Source: Maridesulfovibrio sp. (GTDB lineage: Bacteria; Desulfobacterota; Desulfovibrionia; Desulfovibrionales; Desulfovibrionaceae). Taken from it: a DNA stretch of 64,000 nt. Below, one piece after another: positions 44,438-53,810 of the stretch. The position numbers were made by a program, and so were the translations under genes. Position 1 is the first letter of the stretch; each line of letters begins with the position of its first letter. The stretch spans positions 620,001 through 684,000 of the forward strand of contig NZ_OY780933.1 of assembly GCF_963676065.1 (NCBI RefSeq). The letters are read 5' to 3'. Below the pieces are notes generated by a model that did not search any database, was not told the DNA's origin, and saw only the letters and a program-made list of their open reading frames with translations.

Positions 44438-45433
44438 ATGAACGCTTTGTACTCACTCGTTTTAGTTTTTGCCCTGGTGCTCATCGCGCTCTTCGGAGTG
44501 GGGTCCGCACACATGGCAGGACTGTTCGGCACGCTGTTACCGTACGTAGCAGTTGCCGTATTTCTGGTTGGCTTTGCCAGCCGGATTATTGGCTGGGCCA
44601 AAAGCCCGGTTCCTTTTCGTATCCCGACAACGGGAGGACAGCAAAAGTCTCTGGATTTTATCCAGCATGACCGCTTTGACAATCCCGTAACTCCGGGTCA
44701 AACTTTTATCCGCATGATCCTTGAGGTCTGTTGCTTTCGTAGCCTTTTCAGGAATACAAAAGTAGAACTCAGGGACGGAAGAGTAACTTATGCCTCATCC
44801 AAATGGCTGTGGCTTTTTTCACTGCTCTTCCACTACTCATTCCTGCTCATCGTGATCAGGCACATGAGACTCTTCTTCGAACCTGTGCCTGCTTGCATCG
44901 GTTTCGTTGAATTTCTTGACGGTATCTTGCAGATCGGTGTTCCCAGACTGTACATGTCTGATCTCCTGATTCTCGCCGGCCTCGGCTTCCTGCTCGGCCG
45001 CAGACTCAAGGACCCCAAACTTCGTTACATTTCTCTGGTAACCGACTACTTCCCGCTGCTTCTCATCATCGGCATCGCCCTTTCCGGCATTTACATGCGC
45101 TACTTTGCTCATGTAGATTTACTTGCCATCAAGAAGCTCACAATGGGTCTGGTAACCTTCAGCCCTGTCATTCCCGCGGGAGTCAGTGTGGTGTTTTACA
45201 TCCACCTCTTCCTCGTATGTGTGCTGCTGGTGTACTTCCCCTTCAGTAAGTTGATGCACGCAGGTGGTGTATTCCTTTCTCCGACAAGGAACATGCCTAA
45301 CGATACCCGTATCAACCATCACGAAAACCCCTGGAATGATCCCAACATCAAGCCTCACAGCTATGAAGCTTATGAGGATGAATTCAGGGAAGCAATGATT
45401 GAAGCGGGTCTCCCGGTGGAAAAAAAGGCATAG
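44438..45433 (+). CDS. dsrM: DsrM, membrane cytochrome b-type subunit of the DsrMKJOP complex
   Basis: 331 residues, NarI-like dihaem cytochrome b that exchanges electrons with the quinone pool. About six hydrophobic segments; candidate haem-ligand histidines are in LFSLLFHYSFLLIVIRHMRL and in YMRYFAHVDLL and VVFYIHLFLVCVLL. The cytoplasmic N-terminal region after the first two segments and the C-terminal tail (NHHENPWNDPNIKPHSYEAY) are as in Desulfovibrio DsrM. GAGGTGAAGG precedes the ATG. Partner DsrK starts 58 bases downstream. Confidence 0.95.
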   Translation: MNALYSLVLVFALVLIALFGVGSAHMAGLFGTLLPYVAVAVFLVGFASRIIGWAKSPVPFRIPTTGGQQKSLDFIQHDRFDNPVTPGQTFIRMILEVCCFRSLFRNTKVELRDGRVTYASSKWLWLFSLLFHYSFLLIVIRHMRLFFEPVPACIGFVEFLDGILQIGVPRLYMSDLLILAGLGFLLGRRLKDPKLRYISLVTDYFPLLLIIGIALSGIYMRYFAHVDLLAIKKLTMGLVTFSPVIPAGVSVVFYIHLFLVCVLLVYFPFSKLMHAGGVFLSPTRNMPNDTRINHHENPWNDPNIKPHSYEAYEDEFREAMIEAGLPVEKKA

Positions 45434-45491
45434 AGCGTCTTATAAGACCTATGCCGGACAGACCTTAAATATCTTTTGATGAGGAGTTGAC

Positions 45492-47099
45492 ATGGCTGAC
45501 CTCCCAAAAGCTGATGAGCTTTTTAAAAGCATTAATTACACACCGCCGTCCACAGGCTGGATGGATACCCCGGTAGATACTTCTCCGGGTAACTGGTGTT
45601 ATCCCGCTAAGGCGGAAAAACTCGAATATCTGGGATTTCCGAACCCCCGTGAGTGGAGTCCGGAAGACGTTGACTGGAAACTTCCTGAAAACTGGCAGGA
45701 CATCGTCCACGAAGGTTTCAAGGAAAGACTCGGAAAATACCGTTCACTGAAAGTATTCATGGACATCTGTGTTCGCTGTGGCGCCTGTGCAGACAAGTGT
45801 CACTTCTTCATCGGTTCCGGTGATCCAAAGAACATGCCCGTCCTGCGTGCGGAACTTATGCGTTCCATCTATCGTAAGGACTTCACCCTGGCCGGTAAAA
45901 TTCTCTCCACCCTGACAGGGTCGCGAGTAATGACCGAAGATGTTCTCAAAGAATGGTTCATTTACTTCTATCAGTGCACAGAATGCCGCCGGTGTTCCCT
46001 GTTCTGCCCCTACGGCATCGATACAGCGGAAGTAACCATGATGGCGCGTGAGCTGCTGCATCTGTGCGGTGTGAACATCAACTGGATCATGGAACCGGTT
46101 TCCAACTGTAACCGTACCGGTAACCATCTCGGTATCCAGCCCCACGCATTCAAAGACATCGTCGACTTCATGGTTGACGACATCGAAGAAATCACCGGTA
46201 AACGCCTGAACGTTCCCTTGAACGAAAAAGGCCATGAAGTAATCTTCATTACTCCTTCCGGTGACGTGTTCGCTGATCCCGGCATCTACACCTTCATGGG
46301 TTACCTGATGCTGTTCGATCACATCGGACTCGACTATACACTCTCCACCTACGCATCTGAAGGCGGTAACTTCGGTCTCTTCACTTCTGCTGATATGATG
46401 AAGAAATTGAACGCCAAGATGTACGCCGAAGCCGACCGCCTCGGTGCCAAATGGATTCTCGGCGGTGAGTGCGGCCACATGTGGCGTGTTATCAACCAGT
46501 ATATGGATACCATGAACGGACCTGCGAACAATCTTGAAGTTCCAGTCAGCCCGATCACCGGTACCGTGTTTGAAAACGCACGCCAGACCAAAATGGTCCA
46601 CATCACCGAATTCACTGCTGACCTGATGAAGCACAATAAATTGAAGCTTGATCCCAGCAGAAACGATCATATCCGCGCAACATTCCATGACTCCTGCAAC
46701 CCGGCCCGTGCCATGGGTTTGATGGACGAACCCCGTTACGTCATCAAGAACGTTGTTAAGAACTTCTTTGAAATGCCTGAACAGACCATCCGCGAGCAAA
46801 CTTTCTGCTGCGCTGGCGGTTCCGGCCTTAACACTGACGAAATCATGGAAATCCGCATGCGCGGTGGTCTGCCTCGCGGTAACGCACTGAAATCAGTTAA
46901 GGATCAGTATGATGTAAACATGCTCTCCTGCATCTGCGCTATTGACCGTGCGACCCTTGTCCCTCTAGCCAACTACTGGGCTCCCGGCGTAGACGTCTGT
47001 GGTGTTCACGAGCTGGTTGGTAACGCTCTCATCCTTGACGGTGAAAAAGAGAGGGAAACAGACCTTCGCTTCAATCCTCTGCCCGGGAAGGAGGGTTAA
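45492..47099 (+). CDS. dsrK: DsrK, HdrD-like catalytic Fe-S subunit of DsrMKJOP
   Basis: 535-residue cytoplasmic subunit, proposed to reduce the DsrC trisulfide formed during sulfite reduction. Two ferredoxin clusters, CVRCGACADKCHF (from about residue 93) and CTECRRCSLFCPY (from about 162), precede CCG-type cysteine motifs (GGECGHMW, DSCNPARAMG, FCCAGGSGLNTDE, SCICAIDRA) that bind the noncubane [4Fe-4S] site in HdrB-like proteins. GAGGAG stands eight bases before the ATG. It matches Desulfovibrio DsrK in length and motif order. Confidence 0.97.
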   Translation: MADLPKADELFKSINYTPPSTGWMDTPVDTSPGNWCYPAKAEKLEYLGFPNPREWSPEDVDWKLPENWQDIVHEGFKERLGKYRSLKVFMDICVRCGACADKCHFFIGSGDPKNMPVLRAELMRSIYRKDFTLAGKILSTLTGSRVMTEDVLKEWFIYFYQCTECRRCSLFCPYGIDTAEVTMMARELLHLCGVNINWIMEPVSNCNRTGNHLGIQPHAFKDIVDFMVDDIEEITGKRLNVPLNEKGHEVIFITPSGDVFADPGIYTFMGYLMLFDHIGLDYTLSTYASEGGNFGLFTSADMMKKLNAKMYAEADRLGAKWILGGECGHMWRVINQYMDTMNGPANNLEVPVSPITGTVFENARQTKMVHITEFTADLMKHNKLKLDPSRNDHIRATFHDSCNPARAMGLMDEPRYVIKNVVKNFFEMPEQTIREQTFCCAGGSGLNTDEIMEIRMRGGLPRGNALKSVKDQYDVNMLSCICAIDRATLVPLANYWAPGVDVCGVHELVGNALILDGEKERETDLRFNPLPGKEG

Positions 47100-47102
47100 T
47101 CA

Positions 47103-47480
47103 ATGCACTACGGTGGAAAAATAATAACCGGACTGGTCATTTTCCTTGGCCTGGTGTCCATGCCCTTTTGGTTCAACATCGGCGGAAGCTACGAAGAACC
47201 AAAAGTGCAGCTGCCTAAGAACGCTAAAATTTGTGTCGCTCCCACGCAGAACATGCGTGAAACACACATGAAGCTTCTTAACGAGTGGAGAGACATGGCT
47301 CTTCGTGAAGGCAAAAGAACTTACATCAGTGCCCAAGGCAATAAATACACCATCAGCCTTCAGAACACATGTATGCAGTGCCACACCAGCAAGGAAGAGT
47401 TCTGCGACAAGTGTCACGTTGATGCTAGTGTTACTCCCTACTGCTGGGATTGCCACGTACCTCCCAAGGAGGCTAAATAA
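47103..47480 (+). CDS. dsrJ: DsrJ, periplasmic trihaem cytochrome c subunit
   Basis: 125 residues. An N-terminal uncleaved signal-anchor (about 7-24, IITGLVIFLGLVSMPFWF) holds a small periplasmic domain with three CxxCH haem sites: CMQCH, CDKCH and CWDCH. Cys44 in KICVAPTQNMRETHM corresponds by position to the cysteine reported as an unusual haem axial ligand in DsrJ. It begins four bases after dsrK, and its stop codon overlaps the dsrO start (TAATG). Confidence 0.96.
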   Translation: MHYGGKIITGLVIFLGLVSMPFWFNIGGSYEEPKVQLPKNAKICVAPTQNMRETHMKLLNEWRDMALREGKRTYISAQGNKYTISLQNTCMQCHTSKEEFCDKCHVDASVTPYCWDCHVPPKEAK

Positions 47481-48262
47481 TGAAACAGAGTAGAAGAAAC
47501 TTCCTGAAGTTTGCAGGGCTGTCCGCTGCCGGACTCTGCATCGCTCCCACCGCTGCCTTGGCATCCGGTGGCCCCAGCGGTGGAGCCCACTACGAAGTGA
47601 CCGCTAAACATCTGCACGCCAAACGGTGGGCAATGGTTATCGACACCCGCAAACTCAATACTGAAGAAGCAATTGAAGCTCTGGCTGAAACCTGCCACCA
47701 CATCCATAACGTACCGACCACCATTGGCACCGATCAGGAAGTCAAATGGTTATGGTCCGGAACTTACGGTGAAGTTTTTCCTGAACAGGAAAACAACTTC
47801 CCTTCCGAAGCTCAGGAAAAGCACAGGTTCCCCCTGCTCTGCAACCACTGCGAGCACCCTTCCTGTGTTAGAGTATGCCCCACAAAGGCTACTTTCCAGC
47901 GCCCTGACGGTATTGTAGCAATGGACTACCACCGCTGCATCGGTTGCCGCTACTGCATGGCTGCCTGCCCTTACGGTTCCAGAAGCTTCAACTTCATGGA
48001 TCCCAGAAAACATCTGGATATGGACAAAATCAACACGAAGTTCCCCACCCGTATGCGCGGTGTTGTGGAAAAATGTAACTTCTGTGTTGAGCGTCTCGCT
48101 ACAGGCGAAATGCCTGCCTGTGTAGAAAAATCCGGTGGCGCAATTATCTTCGGCGATCTGCAGGACCCTGATTCAACAGTCAGAAAGGCTCTGCGTGAAA
48201 ACTTCACCATCCGTAGAAAACCGTCCGTAGGTACCGAACCGGGCGTTTACTACATCATTTAG
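47480..48262 (+). CDS. dsrO: DsrO, periplasmic ferredoxin-type subunit with Tat signal
   Basis: 260 residues. The N-terminus carries a Tat motif (SRRNFLKFAG) and cleavage after LASGG, so the folded Fe-S protein is exported. Cysteine clusters include CNHCEHPSCVRVCPTKA, CIGCRYCMAACPYGS, and CNFCVERLATGEMPACVE, typical of the NrfC/PsrB type. It works with the membrane subunit DsrP encoded 14 bases downstream. The ATG overlaps the dsrJ stop. Confidence 0.96.
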   Translation: MKQSRRNFLKFAGLSAAGLCIAPTAALASGGPSGGAHYEVTAKHLHAKRWAMVIDTRKLNTEEAIEALAETCHHIHNVPTTIGTDQEVKWLWSGTYGEVFPEQENNFPSEAQEKHRFPLLCNHCEHPSCVRVCPTKATFQRPDGIVAMDYHRCIGCRYCMAACPYGSRSFNFMDPRKHLDMDKINTKFPTRMRGVVEKCNFCVERLATGEMPACVEKSGGAIIFGDLQDPDSTVRKALRENFTIRRKPSVGTEPGVYYII

Positions 48263-48275
48263 GGGGAAGCTTGAT

Positions 48276-49448
48276 ATGCTCGAAAAAGCTCTAAAAGGCG
48301 GACCGAAGTATTGGGCCTGGATTGGTTTCCTGCTGCTCATAATTGCTGCCGGTTTCTGCACTTACATTGGACAGCTTCAGGAAGGTATGACAATCACAGG
48401 CATGAGCCGTGATGTTTCCTGGGGCTTCTATATCTCACAGTTCACCTACCTTGTCGGTCTTGCCGCATCCGGGGTTATGATCGTACTGCCTTACTACTTC
48501 CATCATTACAAGAAGTTTAAAGGCATGGTAATCATGGGTGAATTCATGGCCATCGCTGCCGTTGTCATGTGTCTCGGTTTCATTATCGTCGACATCGGGC
48601 AGCCTCAGCGTATGCTCAACATCGTGTTCCATCCGACTCCGAACTCTATCCTTTTCTGGGATATGATCGTTCTGAACGGTTATCTTCTCTTGAACGTCGT
48701 TGTTGGCTGGACTTGCCTTGAATGTGATCGTCAGCGCGTTTCCCATCCTAAATGGGTTAAACCTCTGGCCTACACTTCCATTGTATGGGCATTCTCCATT
48801 CACACAGTTACCGCGTTCCTGTATGCCGGTCTGCCCGGCCGCCACTACTGGCTTTCCGCCATTCTGGCAGCCCGCTTCCTGGCTTCCGCATTCTGCTCAG
48901 GACCCGCGATTCTGCTGCTTGTTGTGTTCGTTGTCCGCAAGCTCACAAAATATGAGCCCGGCAAAGGCGCAATCAAGACTCTGACTACTATCATCACCTA
49001 TGCAATGTGTGTGAACGTTTTCTTCTTCCTGCTGGAAGTATTCACCGCATTCTACTCAAACATACCGGGACATATCCACTCCTTCGCGTATCTCTTCGCA
49101 GGTAGCCATGGCCACCACGAACTGGTGCCCTGGATGTGGACCGCAGTTGCATTCGGCCTCGGTAGCCTTGCACTGCTCATCCCGCCCAAACTGCGTTACA
49201 ACCAGAAGCTGCTGCCCTGGTCCCTCGCTATCCTCGTTATCGCAACATGGATTGATAAGGGCCTTGGCCTGCTGATCGGCGGTTTCACACCGAACCCGTT
49301 CAACGAAGTCACTGTTTACTGGCCCACCGGTAAAGAGCTCATGATTTCCATGATGGTTTACGCACTCGGCGCGCTTGTTCTGACTTTCCTTTACAAGATT
49401 GCAACAGACGTAAAGCGTGAAATCGGAGAGCTGATTACTGAAGACTAA
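48276..49448 (+). CDS. dsrP: DsrP, NrfD-type membrane quinone-interacting subunit
   Basis: 390 residues with about ten membrane segments of the NrfD/PsrC family, which interacts with quinol without haem. Signatures include YWAWIGFLLLIIAAGFCTYI, SWGFYISQFTYLVGLAASGV, FHPTPNSILFWDMIVLNGYL and ARFLASAFCSGPAILLLV. It is the last gene of the operon and is followed directly by a strong terminator. AGGGGGAAGC precedes the start. Confidence 0.96.
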   Translation: MLEKALKGGPKYWAWIGFLLLIIAAGFCTYIGQLQEGMTITGMSRDVSWGFYISQFTYLVGLAASGVMIVLPYYFHHYKKFKGMVIMGEFMAIAAVVMCLGFIIVDIGQPQRMLNIVFHPTPNSILFWDMIVLNGYLLLNVVVGWTCLECDRQRVSHPKWVKPLAYTSIVWAFSIHTVTAFLYAGLPGRHYWLSAILAARFLASAFCSGPAILLLVVFVVRKLTKYEPGKGAIKTLTTIITYAMCVNVFFFLLEVFTAFYSNIPGHIHSFAYLFAGSHGHHELVPWMWTAVAFGLGSLALLIPPKLRYNQKLLPWSLAILVIATWIDKGLGLLIGGFTPNPFNEVTVYWPTGKELMISMMVYALGALVLTFLYKIATDVKREIGELITED

Positions 49449-49471
49449 TCAATCTCGGATTACTGATTTGA

Positions 49472-49504
49472 AAGCCCCTGTCTCTTCCGAGGCAGGGGCT
49501 TCTT
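49472..49504 (+). terminator. Intrinsic terminator of the dsr operon
   Basis: AAGCCCCTG pairs with CAGGGGCTT, extended by a CT/AG pair, with a short loop; TCTTTAT follows. Confidence 0.85.
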
Positions 49505-49644
49505 TATATCTATCGGACATCCTTCCTGATCTGAATCAATCATTAATACTATAGCATAAAAACAAGTCAATTTCTAACGTCAGCTAACGGATAGAACAAT
49601 CGACAGTTATCGATTTAATGTTACGGATATTAAATTTTGAAGTA

Positions 49645-49684
49645 CTAAAAAAGCCGCCCATCCCTGTTAAGGATAAGCGGCTTT
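49645..49684 (-). terminator. Intrinsic terminator of the Gln-rich protein gene (minus strand)
   Basis: Read leftward, AAAGCCGC...GCGGCTTT encloses an inner ATCC/GGAT stem, followed by TTTTTT. Confidence 0.85.
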
Positions 49685-49729
49685 CTCGCGCAAGAATAAT
49701 CTTACGCAGGGAGACTTAAGTATGAGCGA

Positions 49730-50224
49730 CTATACGTAGTCTCCCCGGTTAAATTTAATCTGCTCAGTCACGGCCACGGTTTCCAATTCGGATACTATGG
49801 AACCAAGCTCCGGATTCTCACTTTGTACACCCGGCCAATCCTTCTTGAGGGACTCAACTCCACCTTGAATACCTTCAAGAGTCGAATAGGCCTGCTTCAA
49901 CCCGTTCTCATCAGGTGAGCCGAGTTGCTGGGCATAGCTTTCAAGCTTTCCGAAGAGGTCTTCCACCTTACCGACAAACTCACTTTCGCTGACCTGTGCG
50001 GACTGCTGAACCTGAGCTACCTGCTGCACCTGCAGCAAGGGATTCATGGCCTGAAGACCCGGCACCGGCGGTGCGGAAACCGCGCCGTTATTCTGCGCTG
50101 CTCCTTGCTGAACTTCCTGATTCAGGAATTCGCCGAACGCTGCCCCGTCAACCTTCTTTGCCTTATTTTCCTGTTGCTGCTGTTGCAGCTTTAAGGCTTC
50201 AATCTGTTCAGGACTTATCTTCAT
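49730..50224 (-). CDS. Gln-rich hypothetical protein
   Basis: 164 residues from ATG 50224, where GAGGAG gives a good ribosome site; the frame to 50251 is discarded. An N-terminal helix begins MKISPEQIEALKLQQQQQEN; residues 40-80 are low-complexity (Gln, Ala, Pro, Val), and a C-terminal helical domain (FVGKVEDLFGKLESYAQQLG, then LKQAYSTLEGIQGGVESLKK) ends the protein. No signal or membrane segment. I do not recognise the family. The N-terminal layout is reminiscent of small flagellar or rod-associated proteins, but that is only a resemblance. Monocistronic with its own terminator. Confidence 0.65.
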   Translation of the reverse strand: MKISPEQIEALKLQQQQQENKAKKVDGAAFGEFLNQEVQQGAAQNNGAVSAPPVPGLQAMNPLLQVQQVAQVQQSAQVSESEFVGKVEDLFGKLESYAQQLGSPDENGLKQAYSTLEGIQGGVESLKKDWPGVQSENPELGSIVSELETVAVTEQIKFNRGDYV

Positions 50225-50512
50225 ATTATACTCCTCAGCCTTTGGTTTCATAGCATACTATGCAATGAGCTTGCCAAACTACATATTTTAACATAATCGG
50301 CTGATATAACTTAATTTGTATTTATTAAAGACTCGGAAAATAATGCCCAATTTCGCGTAAAAAACAGCATAACGAGACTTTTTTTCCTTGTTGACGATAA
50401 ATCATAAGAAAATGCTTGTCCATGGCCTACTTTATCGGATAATATTGGAAGTAAGAAATTTTAAGTGCACTTTCTTATCCACGCACAACCTTACAAATAT
50501 GGAGGTATAACT
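50225..50512. other. Divergent intergenic region with candidate usp promoter
   Basis: Holds the ribosome site of the leftward gene and, toward the stress-protein gene, TTGTCC (50416-50421), a 16-base spacer and GATAAT (50438-50443). No other structure is apparent. Confidence 0.4.
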
Positions 50513-50953
50513 ATGGCTGAAATCAAGAAGATACTCTGTGCAGTGGACTTTTCGGATCACAGCCCCCTGGTAGCCGAATACGCAAGTACCCTTGCCAAGA
50601 CTCTGGGAGCCGAAATCACTTGCCTTTACGTTGCCCCTTCACTGGATCAATACGTGGGATTCCATGTTCCGCCAAGCTCCATTGAAAACTTTGTTGGTGA
50701 AATCGTCACCGGCGCGGACAGCACCATGGAGACATTCATCGCTGAAAACTTCAAGGATGTAACTGCAAGCGGAAAGGTTGTTACCGGTTACGCTGCCGAA
50801 GAAATTCTCGCGATTTCAGAAAGTGAAAACGCGGATATGATTATCATGGGCACACACGGCCGTGCGGGTATTGACCGTATCCTTTTCGGTTCTGTAGCTG
50901 AGAAGGTGGTAAAGGCTGCCAAGAGCCCGGTTTTAACTATCAGACCCTCCTAG
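50513..50953 (+). CDS. Universal stress protein (UspA family)
   Basis: 146 residues from ATG 50513, set by GGAGG ten bases upstream; the longer frame from 50465 is rejected. The nucleotide-binding pattern G-2x-G-9x-G-S is present in GTHGRAGIDRILFGSVAEKV, followed by the family ending SPVLTIRPS. The N-terminus KKILCAVDFSDHSPLVAEYA has the usual Asp. It probably binds ATP. It is single and convergent with rsgA. Confidence 0.92.
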   Translation: MAEIKKILCAVDFSDHSPLVAEYASTLAKTLGAEITCLYVAPSLDQYVGFHVPPSSIENFVGEIVTGADSTMETFIAENFKDVTASGKVVTGYAAEEILAISESENADMIIMGTHGRAGIDRILFGSVAEKVVKAAKSPVLTIRPS

Positions 50954-51018
50954 AAATAACCTTATAACCGACCCGAAGACTGTCACCCCGGTCTGACGGT
51001 CACGCCTTCTAACCTTAA

Positions 51019-51052
51019 AAAAGCCCCCCGTACTTCTTGGTACAGGGGGCTT
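51019..51052. terminator. Bidirectional terminator between usp and rsgA
   Basis: AAGCCCCCCGTAC pairs with GTACAGGGGGCTT. The minus strand has a TTTTTT run right after it; the plus strand has a weaker T tract. Confidence 0.85.
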
Positions 51053-51055
51053 ACT

Positions 51056-52171
51056 CTATCTATTTTTGTTCCTTTTCTTTAATTTTTTATTTTGCAGGGC
51101 TATTTCGCGCCAACGTTCTTTCTCCACCCGGTCTGCAGACTTATTTCTTCTTTGAGTGATATAAGTAAGCTCCCGTTTCATTTTATAATAACTTTCCAGA
51201 CGTTCAGGGGAAAGCTCTCCTTGATCGACTGCACGAAGCACATTGCAGCCGGGATCATTTAGATGATCGCAATCAGCGAAACGGCAATACCGCGCATAAT
51301 CCTCAATATCCACGAATGCCTCTGACGCTCCGCCGTTATTGGTATAGAAAGCAATCTCGCGAATACCGGGATTATCTATCAGCATTCCTCCCTGCGGCAT
51401 GACGATCAAATCGCGCCCTGTGGTTGTATGCATGCCTTTGCCGACGCTTTTACTCACGCAACCCGTATCTTGGACATGCTGACCGTAAAGCCTGTTTAAA
51501 AGCGTTGATTTGCCGGCGCCGGAAGAACCTACCATTGAAACCGTCTTCCCGGGAGTCAGATACTTTTCCAGTTCCAGAATTCCGGCTTCATCATTAGCCG
51601 AAACCAGATGCACGGGAACACTAAAAGCTACAGATTCAATTTCCTCCACGCATGCCAGCGGCTCAGCGTGTAGATCTCCCTTGCTTAAAACGACAACAGG
51701 AGCCAGATTGCAATTGTAAACGAGTGTCAGATAACGCTCGATACGCCGAACATTATAATCGCGATCCAACCCGCAAACAATCAGCACGGTGTCCAGATTC
51801 GCAGCCATGACCTGTTCTTCTGCCGACTGATCCTCTCTCTTTCCACGCCCACCAGAGGCTCCCCGCGATAGCACATTGCGTCTGGGCAGCACTTTTATGA
51901 TACGGGAATCTTCGATCAGCACCCAATCACCGGTAACGGGAAACAATTCCCCCTCTCCCGGCAATCCGGCTTTATAACGTATTCTACCGGAAAGGGTTGC
52001 CTGTAACTCTTCTTCGCCCTGACTCAATTGGAATATATCTTTATTCACGCTCACGACACGGGCAGGAGTGTAATCAAAATCAATTTCTTCCTGAAAAAAA
52101 TCTGACCAGCCCATGGCTGTCAGTTTACTTCGACTATTAGTATTTTTAGTTATTTCCAAGATTGTTTTCAT
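51056..52171 (-). CDS. rsgA: Ribosome small-subunit-dependent GTPase A
   Basis: GTPase that checks late 30S assembly. The 371-residue protein is a circularly permuted GTPase: OB domain (about 30-115), then KGDLHAE (G4), SANDEAG (G5), GSSGAGKSTLLN (G1) and DNPGIREIAF (G3), ending with a zinc domain (CRFADCDHLNDPGCNVL) and a Lys/Arg-rich tail. The first 19 residues before MGWSDFF may be non-native; GGTGA upstream of 52171 supports the longer start only weakly. Confidence 0.95.
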   Translation of the reverse strand: MKTILEITKNTNSRSKLTAMGWSDFFQEEIDFDYTPARVVSVNKDIFQLSQGEEELQATLSGRIRYKAGLPGEGELFPVTGDWVLIEDSRIIKVLPRRNVLSRGASGGRGKREDQSAEEQVMAANLDTVLIVCGLDRDYNVRRIERYLTLVYNCNLAPVVVLSKGDLHAEPLACVEEIESVAFSVPVHLVSANDEAGILELEKYLTPGKTVSMVGSSGAGKSTLLNRLYGQHVQDTGCVSKSVGKGMHTTTGRDLIVMPQGGMLIDNPGIREIAFYTNNGGASEAFVDIEDYARYCRFADCDHLNDPGCNVLRAVDQGELSPERLESYYKMKRELTYITQRRNKSADRVEKERWREIALQNKKLKKRNKNR

Positions 52172-52715
52172 CTTGTGTCACCATTTGTTTTTCCTGATCG
52201 CAGGAGATTTTCTTACATAGCGTATGTAGGCAAAACGGCTGTTTATAGAACACAACTAGCCGACACACCTGAACAATACGGACAGTGCAATTAGTAATGG
52301 TATGAACATGTCACCGACAAAATTTGGGAATAACAATAGAGGCGGAACCCTAAAGCAGAGTTCCGTTACGGCGTTAGCCGGGAAGGAAGCAGAAAAGTTC
52401 CTTAATGATATTTATAGTTGTTCCACCTGAGGCAGAACCAGATCATATGCTACCGGCTTGTTACCCGTTGTCGGCAACTTGCGGTACAATCTCCAATGAT
52501 CTTATCAACATAAAATCTCCTTAAAACAATTATCACATGTTAGAAAATTCTTACGTACACTATTATGAGCTGTCAACAGCAGATATTTTGACAAACTTCC
52601 CGTTCCAAACTAATAAAACCGTACCTGCCTTTTAATATATATCTGCTTTTATTACACCGAAGGCATCTTTTTTTCAAAAAAGCGCTCAGCGCACTACAAT
52701 TACCAAGGAATCAGC
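52172..52715. other. Intergenic region between rsgA and hisC with possible small or decayed reading frames
   Basis: 544 bases. The plus strand holds a 42-codon frame (52302-52430, MNMSPTKFGNNNRGGTLKQ...) with no ribosome site. The minus strand has AAGGAGATTTT before an ATG near 52513 that opens only 16 codons, and a stop-free run at 52412-52501 in another frame. None is convincing as a gene; a decayed insertion or leader peptide is possible. An SRP-RNA-like GGAAGGAAGCAG at 52381 lacks its pairing partner. Confidence 0.3.
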
Positions 52716-53810
52716 ATGTCCGCCATCAAAGTCCGCTCCGATATGATGGACTCAAAGCCCTACGCACCGGGTCTGACCATCGAAGAAATCAAAGAAAAAT
52801 ACGGCCTCGATACCGTCATCAAACTCGCAAGCAACGAAAACCCGCTGGGGGCATCGCCAATGGCCCAAAAAGCCATCAGCCGCCACGCGCCTTACGCATT
52901 CCGCTACCCTCATAACGGCAACCCCCGTTTAAACAAAGCAATTGCCAAGCGCGCAGGCGTATCGGAAGATCAGGTCATAAGCGGCAACGGTTCGGACGAG
53001 ATTCTCGACCTGCTGGTACGCATTAAGGCCACTCCCGGCAGGGACGAAGTAATCACCTACGAATCATGCTTCAGCATGTATCGCCTTATGTCGCACCTCT
53101 GCGCTATCAATTTCCGCCAGATTCCCCGTGATGAAGGACATAAACAACCCATCAAAGCCATCACCGAAGCTGTTACTGATAAAACCGCAATTGTATTCAT
53201 CACTTCACCGGACAACCCGACAGGACTTGCTGTCACGGTGGATGAAGTGCGTGAAATGGCGGCATCCATACCGGAGCAAACCCTGCTGGTCATCGATGAA
53301 GCCTACATAGAATTCGCCAGACCGGCTGAAAAATATGACATGCGCGGTCTGCTGAACGAATTTCCCAACATAGTCCTGACCCGCACCTTCTCCAAGGCCT
53401 ACGCACTGGCCGGACTGCGCATCGGCTACGGCATAATGAGTCCTGAACTTGCCGAGTATATCAAAAGCGCCCGGGCACCTTTCACCGTAAACCTGCTGGC
53501 CGAAGAAGCAGGCATTGCCGTGCTTGAAGATGAAGCTTTCTTCAATACTACAATGGACGTTGTTCTACGTGGGCGCACCCTTTTTACTGATGAAATCCGC
53601 AAAATGGGCTGCGAAGTGCTTGATTCCCAGGCCAACTTCATTATGTTTAAGCCCACCCGCGATGCCATGGATGTTTTCCAGAAGTTGCTGGAACGCGGAA
53701 TCATTGTCCGCCCGCTGAAAAGCTTCGGACTTGATGAGTACATCCGGGTTAATATGGGAACTGATCAGGAAAACAAAATATTTCTGAAAACACTTAAGGA
53801 GATCCTTTAA
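52716..53810 (+). CDS. hisC: Histidinol-phosphate aminotransferase
   Basis: PLP enzyme that forms histidinol phosphate in histidine synthesis. The 364-residue protein has KLASNENPLGASP (36-48), the cofactor Asp in SPDNPTGLAV, the Tyr in LVIDEAYIEFA and the PLP lysine K227 in TRTFSKAYALAGLRIGYG. AAGGA precedes the ATG. Its stop overlaps the cmk start (TAATG). No other his gene is adjacent; hisC-cmk linkage recurs in Desulfovibrio-type genomes as I remember it. Related aminotransferases acting on aromatic amino acids cannot be excluded. Confidence 0.93.
   Translation: MSAIKVRSDMMDSKPYAPGLTIEEIKEKYGLDTVIKLASNENPLGASPMAQKAISRHAPYAFRYPHNGNPRLNKAIAKRAGVSEDQVISGNGSDEILDLLVRIKATPGRDEVITYESCFSMYRLMSHLCAINFRQIPRDEGHKQPIKAITEAVTDKTAIVFITSPDNPTGLAVTVDEVREMAASIPEQTLLVIDEAYIEFARPAEKYDMRGLLNEFPNIVLTRTFSKAYALAGLRIGYGIMSPELAEYIKSARAPFTVNLLAEEAGIAVLEDEAFFNTTMDVVLRGRTLFTDEIRKMGCEVLDSQANFIMFKPTRDAMDVFQKLLERGIIVRPLKSFGLDEYIRVNMGTDQENKIFLKTLKEIL

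Noticed and set aside
52381-52392. SRP/4.5S RNA-like motif GGAAGGAAGCAG
   Set aside because: The matching CAGG strand and outer helices of SRP RNA cannot be formed from the flanking sequence.
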